A stretch of DNA of 45,433 bases from Syntrophales bacterium (GTDB taxonomy: Bacteria > Desulfobacterota > Syntrophia > Syntrophales > UBA8958), in the NCBI GenBank assembly GCA_023231165.1, contig JALNVY010000002.1, positions 1 through 45,433 on the forward strand. Direction: 5' to 3'. Positions 41,598-45,433 of this stretch are shown here, piece after piece; within the stretch, counting starts at the first letter, position 1, and each line of letters begins with the position of its first letter. Made by a program: the position numbers and the translations under genes. A model generated the notes under the pieces. It had not been told where the DNA came from. It saw nothing but the letters and a program-made list of their open reading frames with translations, and did not search any database.

Positions 41598-41780
41598 ATG
41601 GCAAAAAACGCTCCTTACGGAGACGGCCACAGGCACGGTCAGGTAACAGACCGTTCACAGACGTATAACCCCAAGAATGATCGCTGGACCAAAAGGGACA
41701 CAGATACTGGAAGGTTTATCGATCAGAAAGCTGATGAAAATCCATTTAAAGGTGTCCGAAAAGAAAAACAGGAGGAATAA
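41598..41780 (+). CDS. conserved 60-aa microprotein of the ubiquitin-like locus
   Basis: Starts MAKNAPYGDGHRHGQVTDRS. CGGAGGAAATTTTAC precedes the ATG. Low-complexity, basic and acidic, with YNPKNDRWTKRDTDTGRF, a motif I recall from small proteins in phage and mobile contexts (recollection, not verified). No fold obvious; probably disordered. First gene of the operon encoding the ubiquitin-like protein and E1. It has many lysines and could be a substrate or regulator, but nothing shows this directly. Confidence 0.7.
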   Translation: MAKNAPYGDGHRHGQVTDRSQTYNPKNDRWTKRDTDTGRFIDQKADENPFKGVRKEKQEE

Positions 41781-41785
41781 CTCAA

Positions 41786-42067
41786 ATGAAAGAAGCACAT
41801 GAAAACCATCATGAAAACCAGGGCCATATTAAAAAGTACACCATTATCGTAAATGGCCGTGAGAAAACGGTGACTAAGAAAGAATTGTCATTTGCTGAGA
41901 TTGTCGCTTTGGCTTTTGAAAATCCTCCGACGGGTGAGAATATCATTTTCACCATCACATACAGGCGGGGTGAGGGCAATAAGCCCGAAGGAACCATAAT
42001 CGATGGGGAAACAGTTAAGATAAAAGAGGGAATGATCTTCAATGTCACAGCAACTGATAAATCGTAG
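41786..42067 (+). CDS. prokaryotic ubiquitin-like protein (multiubiquitin family, single domain)
   Basis: 93 aa. After a His/Asn-rich lead (MKEAHENHHENQGH), residues 16-88 follow a beta-grasp: IKKYTIIVNGREKTVTKKEL, then FAEIVALAF (the helix), IIFTITYRRG, GTIIDGETVKIKEG and MIFNVT. This is the pattern of the bacterial multiubiquitin domain proteins found with an E1. The C-terminus ends TDKS with no Gly-Gly, so conjugation would need processing or works differently. AGGAGG precedes the ATG. Its last 26 nt overlap the E1 start. Confidence 0.8.
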   Translation: MKEAHENHHENQGHIKKYTIIVNGREKTVTKKELSFAEIVALAFENPPTGENIIFTITYRRGEGNKPEGTIIDGETVKIKEGMIFNVTATDKS

Positions 42068-43238
42068 TAATGATTTAAAGCGTCTTCGAGATGAGGGTTA
42101 CGACGTAGTGGTTAAGGTTAACCACCTGCTGGTCAAGAATGTGCCGTATGTAAATTCCAATAAGGAGATCAAGTTTGGAGTTCTCGTTTCGGACTTGAGT
42201 TTGGCGGGTGATGTGACAATAACTCCCCGCAATCATGTTGCCTATTTCGCCGGAGAGCACCCCTGTAACAGGGATGGCTCAGAGTTGGCGAAAATCAAGC
42301 ATCAGAGCCAGCGACAGGAGCTTGATCGTGATCTTGTCATTGACCATTCATTTTCGAGCAAACCTGTTACGGGTGCTTACAAGGACTATCATGACAAGAT
42401 GACCACTTACGTAGCCATCATTTCTAGCCCCGCTCAGTCGATTGACCCCAGCGTCACAGCAATAACTTTTCCAGTTATTGAATCTGACCGAGAAGAATCT
42501 GTGTTTAAATATATCGATACGGCATCAAGTAGAGCTGAGATCAATGTTGTGACCAGGAAGTTAGAAGGCGGGGCGATCGGCATTGTGGGCCTGGGTGGTA
42601 CAGGCTCCTATGTGCTAGACTTGGTGGCCAAAACTCCCGTGAGAGAAATCCGCCTCTTTGACGGAGATAAATTTTCTCAACACAATGCGTTTAGATCGCC
42701 GGGCGCTCCATCGATTGAGGAGCTGAAGAAAGAAACCAAGAAGGTGGTCTACTTCCAGGACATCTATTCAAAAATGCATCGAAATATCATTGTCAATGGC
42801 GACTACATAGAGGCAGCGAACGTCAATCAATTAGAGGGACTAGATTTTGTATTCCTTTGCCTGGACAGCGGCGAGCCGAAAGGACTTATTGTAGAGAAAA
42901 TGGAAGCTCTTGGCATACCCTTCATTGATGTCGGCATGGGTGTGGAGCTCGTCGATAACGCCCTGCTCGGAATTCTCAGGGTCACGACCAGCACAGACGG
43001 AAAACGTGGTCACGTGAAGCAAAGGGCCTCTTTCTCTGATGGCGGAGACAACAAGGAATATTCCCGAAACATTCAGATTGCAGATCTTAACGCTCTGAAT
43101 GCGGCCTTGGCTGTCATCAAGTGGAAAAAGCTATGCGGGTTTTACAAAGATCTCGAAAATGAGCATCACTGTACGTATACTATAGATGGCAATATTCTGA
43201 CCAATGAGGAGCAATGTGAAGCGCAAAATATCGCTTAA
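42042..43238 (+). CDS. ThiF/E1-like adenylyltransferase with N-terminal E2-like region
   Basis: 398 aa. Residues 170-390 are an E1/ThiF Rossmann domain: GIVGLGGTGSYVLDLVA (near 178-195), RLFDGDKFSQHNAFR (the D-x-D...N-x-x-R adenylation motif) and FVFLCLDSG, whose Cys (~272) could be a thioester candidate. Residues 1-160 are distinct: HVAYFAGEHPCNRDGSEL is reminiscent of the E2 HPN region (HPxN..G), but the catalytic Cys of an active E2 is not evident downstream. This resembles the domain found N-terminal to ThiF in multiubiquitin loci (DUF6791-like, by recollection). It would activate the neighbouring ubiquitin-like protein. Overlaps both neighbours. Confidence 0.82.
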   Translation: MSQQLINRSNDLKRLRDEGYDVVVKVNHLLVKNVPYVNSNKEIKFGVLVSDLSLAGDVTITPRNHVAYFAGEHPCNRDGSELAKIKHQSQRQELDRDLVIDHSFSSKPVTGAYKDYHDKMTTYVAIISSPAQSIDPSVTAITFPVIESDREESVFKYIDTASSRAEINVVTRKLEGGAIGIVGLGGTGSYVLDLVAKTPVREIRLFDGDKFSQHNAFRSPGAPSIEELKKETKKVVYFQDIYSKMHRNIIVNGDYIEAANVNQLEGLDFVFLCLDSGEPKGLIVEKMEALGIPFIDVGMGVELVDNALLGILRVTTSTDGKRGHVKQRASFSDGGDNKEYSRNIQIADLNALNAALAVIKWKKLCGFYKDLENEHHCTYTIDGNILTNEEQCEAQNIA

Positions 43239-43662
43239 ACATGAATTTGTCGAATATATTCCCGATAAACTGAAGGACGGGACTGTTTACGTGTCGATAG
43301 CTTTCTCAACGGTGGTGCACAAATGCTGCTGTGGATGTGGGAACGAGGTTATCACCCCGCTTTCTCCAACTGATTGGAAGCTAATCTTCGACGGCCAGTC
43401 TATTTCTCTCTATCCGTCTATTGGAAACTGGAATTTCGCGTGCCGGTCCCACTACTGGATTGAATGCAATATTGTCAAGTGGGCTCCGCAATGGTCACAA
43501 GAGAAGATTAAAGCCGGCAGAACCAATGATGCTTTCGTCAAAGAAAAATACTTCGGCGGAACCATTGGCAAGATCGTTCATGAAAAGATTGCTGATGCAC
43601 GGATAACAAAAGGCAAACCGAAAGAGAGCTTTTGGCAGACCATCAAGAAATGGTTGTCTTAA
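43216..43662 (+). CDS. DUF6527 zinc-cluster protein of the ubiquitin-like locus
   Basis: 148 aa from GTG 43216, preceded by GAGGAG 5 nt upstream; an ATG 12 nt earlier has no ribosome site. MKRKISLKHEFVEYIPD is the family's typical opening. Cysteines CCCGCG (37-41) and ACRSHYWI (~83) could form a treble-clef/zinc-ribbon. C-terminal tail basic. The gene always recurs with multiubiquitin and ThiF genes in my knowledge of such loci; its function is unproven. A RING/treble-clef-like E3 or a zinc-binding substrate adaptor are both possible. Overlaps the E1 by 23 nt. Confidence 0.75.
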   Translation: MKRKISLKHEFVEYIPDKLKDGTVYVSIAFSTVVHKCCCGCGNEVITPLSPTDWKLIFDGQSISLYPSIGNWNFACRSHYWIECNIVKWAPQWSQEKIKAGRTNDAFVKEKYFGGTIGKIVHEKIADARITKGKPKESFWQTIKKWLS

Positions 43663-43748
43663 TTGTGTTGGAGCCTTATCTCCTCTATCGAACTTCTATC
43701 CTGTTCGTAAATCATGAAATGAAAAGTCTTTCGCATGGTAGGAGTCAA

Positions 43749-44672
43749 CTATAAGGTTTTCTGTATGATCCAGTTTGAAAGTCCTGCTGCTACTGCAAGC
43801 TGTGAAATCTTTTCGATAGTTAATATCTGAGCCTTATCTGGAATTTTCCAGGTAGAAATGTCGCCGCGAGGGCTATGAACAACAAAAAACATTTCATGGT
43901 ATTGGTCTAACGTTTCGAAAATATCACAGTACTCTTTAAATGTCTTTGTGTCCGCCTGCGATTTAATCTGAACAAATGCCTTCTTACCAGACACAGGCAA
44001 GAACAGATCTAAATCAATAGATTTTTCTGTTCCGCCTACGGCAGAAACTCGCTGCCAGCCGGAACGGGTAAAAATCAAATCACAAAGCAGCTCGAAATCC
44101 TTCCAGCCAAGTGAGCGAATCATTTCTTCTAGTGATTTTTCGAGTGAAGACAAGCACTGCTTCGCGTTTAGCACTTCAGGTGCAATCTCTCCGTTGATTC
44201 TCCTTATTAAGTATTCCTCTTCTTCGACAGAACAAATCGTACCTCGGAATCCTTTTGTCTTTGTGAGCTTCCCGCTCAAATTCTCAATCAAAAGTTCTTC
44301 ATCCATGATACTCTTGCTCTTCCATTTTCCAACGACGCAACGTGACCGCGTCCCGTCCGCTAATAATCTTACCTCGGGATATGCGAAGCACCAGTAAAGA
44401 CGACGACGATAAAATGTAATCCAAAGTGTATCTTGGCCCAAAGTATAGAAATCCTTTATCTGGTTTGTTATTCCTGTAGCCTTGCTTTTGGTCTTCTTTT
44501 GAGCCCAATAAGCACGCAAGACAGCCCAATTCCTTTTTAGGCATTCCTCATGATGGGGATTAATGAACCCAAGTCGAATGAAAGGATTCGCTCCTTCAAT
44601 ACAGTCGGGCTCCCACCGGCCTTTGCTGCCAAGCTTGATAAAGCGAACGGACTTTGGTTTTATTTTTTGCAT
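43749..44672 (-). CDS. Mrr-like restriction endonuclease (PD-(D/E)XK)
   Basis: 307 aa. The C-terminal half (~195-290) shows an Mrr_cat-type fold: DFELLCDLIFTRSGWQRVS, GTEKSIDLDLFLPVSGKKAFV (D-L-D) and VQIKSQ (Q-x-K), i.e. D...QIK. The N-terminal ~170 residues (WVRAYWAQKKTKSKATGI-like) are a family-specific domain, perhaps DNA or modification recognition. Leftward, converging on the ubiquitin-like operon with an 86-bp gap. Mrr-like enzymes cut modified DNA; whether this one partners the ubiquitin-like system or stands alone is not clear. Confidence 0.8.
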   Translation of the reverse strand: MQKIKPKSVRFIKLGSKGRWEPDCIEGANPFIRLGFINPHHEECLKRNWAVLRAYWAQKKTKSKATGITNQIKDFYTLGQDTLWITFYRRRLYWCFAYPEVRLLADGTRSRCVVGKWKSKSIMDEELLIENLSGKLTKTKGFRGTICSVEEEEYLIRRINGEIAPEVLNAKQCLSSLEKSLEEMIRSLGWKDFELLCDLIFTRSGWQRVSAVGGTEKSIDLDLFLPVSGKKAFVQIKSQADTKTFKEYCDIFETLDQYHEMFFVVHSPRGDISTWKIPDKAQILTIEKISQLAVAAGLSNWIIQKTL

Positions 44673-44959
44673 TTCGCTTAACCCCTCTTAGAAGGACTCT
44701 TAAAAATTTCTTTGTTGTTGATCATTGTGGAATGAAATCTATACTTGCCTATGTGCTAAGTCAACTCTTGATTACAGTACCGAGCGGATCTGCTCCAAAA
44801 GGGAGAACTTCGCTTTCAGATGTATGCGCACTTTCGAATGGGATTCATTGGCTGCCCGAATTTACCTATGTGAGGACTTGTATTGTATGCCGTGGAAAAC
44901 GTATGACTTATCGGTTAAAGTCCGATCATGGGAGTTCGGTAGTTCGCCCATGTAGCTTG

Positions 44960-45433
44960 AGGGAGGTGTTAAGGGTAACCTGAAACGCTAAGTTCCCTGA
45001 CAAAGGCTCCTTAAGGGAGTCGAGCAAAGCTGCGGGTCGCAGCGCAAGCGAACCCAGACGTAGCCTCGAAATTCACAATGGAGTTGTCGACCCCGTAATA
45101 CAAGGGGGAAGACCGGAGCATCTATCCTGACGAAAACTACCAGAACCGATAGATGGGCTTCCGGGGTAACAGGGGTGACACGCAGTGGCAGCCATGCGAC
45201 AATAAACACGGGAGACCCTTGTCGATGCCCTACAGGAGGGCAACCGGTAGATATAAGGAAACGAAACTCTACGGGGTCGGCAGGGGAGTCGGAGTTGCCC
45301 ATATTACCGCTTGTATCCCAAGGACAGCATAACCTTGGGAGAGGGAAGGGGCAATACTTTTATCACGTTTCAGAAGAAGTAAAGGAAAGGGGATTGCACG
45401 GAAGTGCTGAAAACTCCAGATAACATCCGGGAA
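44960..45433 (+). ncRNA. probable group II intron, 5' part (cut by window end)
   Basis: From about 44960 the sequence is GC-rich, without a good gene, and full of short hairpins, e.g. GCTGCG-GGT-CGCAGC at 45029-45043 and TCCCT...AGGGA at 44992-45017. It ends with a reading frame starting GTG at 45404 reading VLKTPDNIRE, the usual N-terminal opening of group II intron reverse transcriptases (TPxxIRELQ). A purine-rich AAGGAAAGGGG lies upstream. I could not place the 5' GTGYG boundary. 44673-44959 may be the flank or intron start; I see no gene there. Confidence 0.5.
45404..45433 (+). CDS. start of group II intron reverse transcriptase/maturase, truncated by window
   Basis: Ten codons, VLKTPDNIRE, from GTG to the last base of the window; no stop. 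A stop (TAA) lies upstream in the same frame, so this is near the true start. Matches the LtrA-like N-terminus TPxNIRE that precedes LQRKLY in many introns. Identification rests on these ten residues and the structured RNA upstream. Confidence 0.4.
   Translation, partial: MLKTPDNIRE

Noticed and set aside
41443..41658. In-frame N-terminal extension of the Xre regulator
   Set aside because: It crosses two operator palindromes and the divergent promoter region, has no ribosome site, and the HTH begins right after the TTG at 41442, which has GGAGGAG upstream.
44654..44983. 109-aa plus-strand frame between the Mrr-like gene and the intron
   Set aside because: Starts inside the opposite gene, has no ribosome site at a plausible start and no recognisable content.
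1..45433. CRISPR arrays, tRNA and rRNA genes
   Set aside because: No regularly spaced repeats of CRISPR type and no cloverleaf or rRNA-like conserved sequence was noticed by eye on either strand.

Overview
The window is a stretch of accessory DNA, most likely part of a conjugative plasmid or integrative conjugative element. The host is probably a Gram-negative bacterium: the mating genes are F-type (TraF, TraH, TraG, TrbI and a coupling ATPase), there is a Sec-exported caspase-like protein, and the composition is moderate GC. The gene mix (caspase-DUF1566, MoxR/DUF3150/VWA, DUF6527) would suit a Desulfobacterota-type host, but that is inference. No rRNA, tRNA, CRISPR array or recognisable relaxase/oriT was seen.

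Layout. 0.2-5.4 kb: a secreted caspase/DUF1566 protein, topoisomerase III and an unknown protein. 5.7-7.0 kb: an intact IS3-family element with a 3-bp target duplication; it has separated a divergent control region. 7.1-8.5 kb: an actin-type partition pair (ParM/ParR). 8.5-11.4 kb (leftward): an ssb-led operon of small, tightly coupled genes. 11.5-14.8 kb (leftward): an operon starting with a NusG/Spt5-like antiterminator, then an unknown protein, an HD-domain protein and two membrane proteins. 14.9-17.9 kb: small unknown genes, a YdjM-like membrane protein and an Xre regulator. 18-29.1 kb (leftward): one long operon running primase - MoxR AAA+ - WGR-like - DUF3150 - VWA/HEAAH - TrbI - TraF - TraH - TraG. 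29.3-30.7 kb (rightward): the type IV coupling ATPase.

Control logic. A palindromic box, GAAGTA-N-TACTTC, recurs at the heads of the operons at 5.7, 7.1, 11.5, 14.8 and 29.3 kb. The ssb and primase operons also share a ~120-bp leader, about 85% identical by eye. In the transcribed orientation it carries a terminator-like hairpin followed by a GNRA-tetraloop hairpin, and the substitutions between copies preserve pairing. Both operons contain further intrinsic terminators between their genes. With a NusG paralogue encoded in the same element, this suggests an element-specific processive antitermination system that lets polymerase cross these terminators. I consider this the most novel coherent idea in the window.

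31-45 kb is a defence-type island. One leftward set comprises a PLD-nuclease/SNF2 helicase, a large N6-adenine methyltransferase, a TcmP protein and an SPL-like radical SAM protein. A second unit is a bacterial ubiquitin-like system: a 60-aa conserved microprotein, a ubiquitin-like protein, an E1 with an N-terminal E2-like region, and a DUF6527 zinc protein. It is divergent from an Xre-ImmA/IrrE regulator pair, with two palindromic operators between them. An Mrr-like nuclease follows, and the window ends inside what looks like a group II intron, just as its reverse transcriptase begins.
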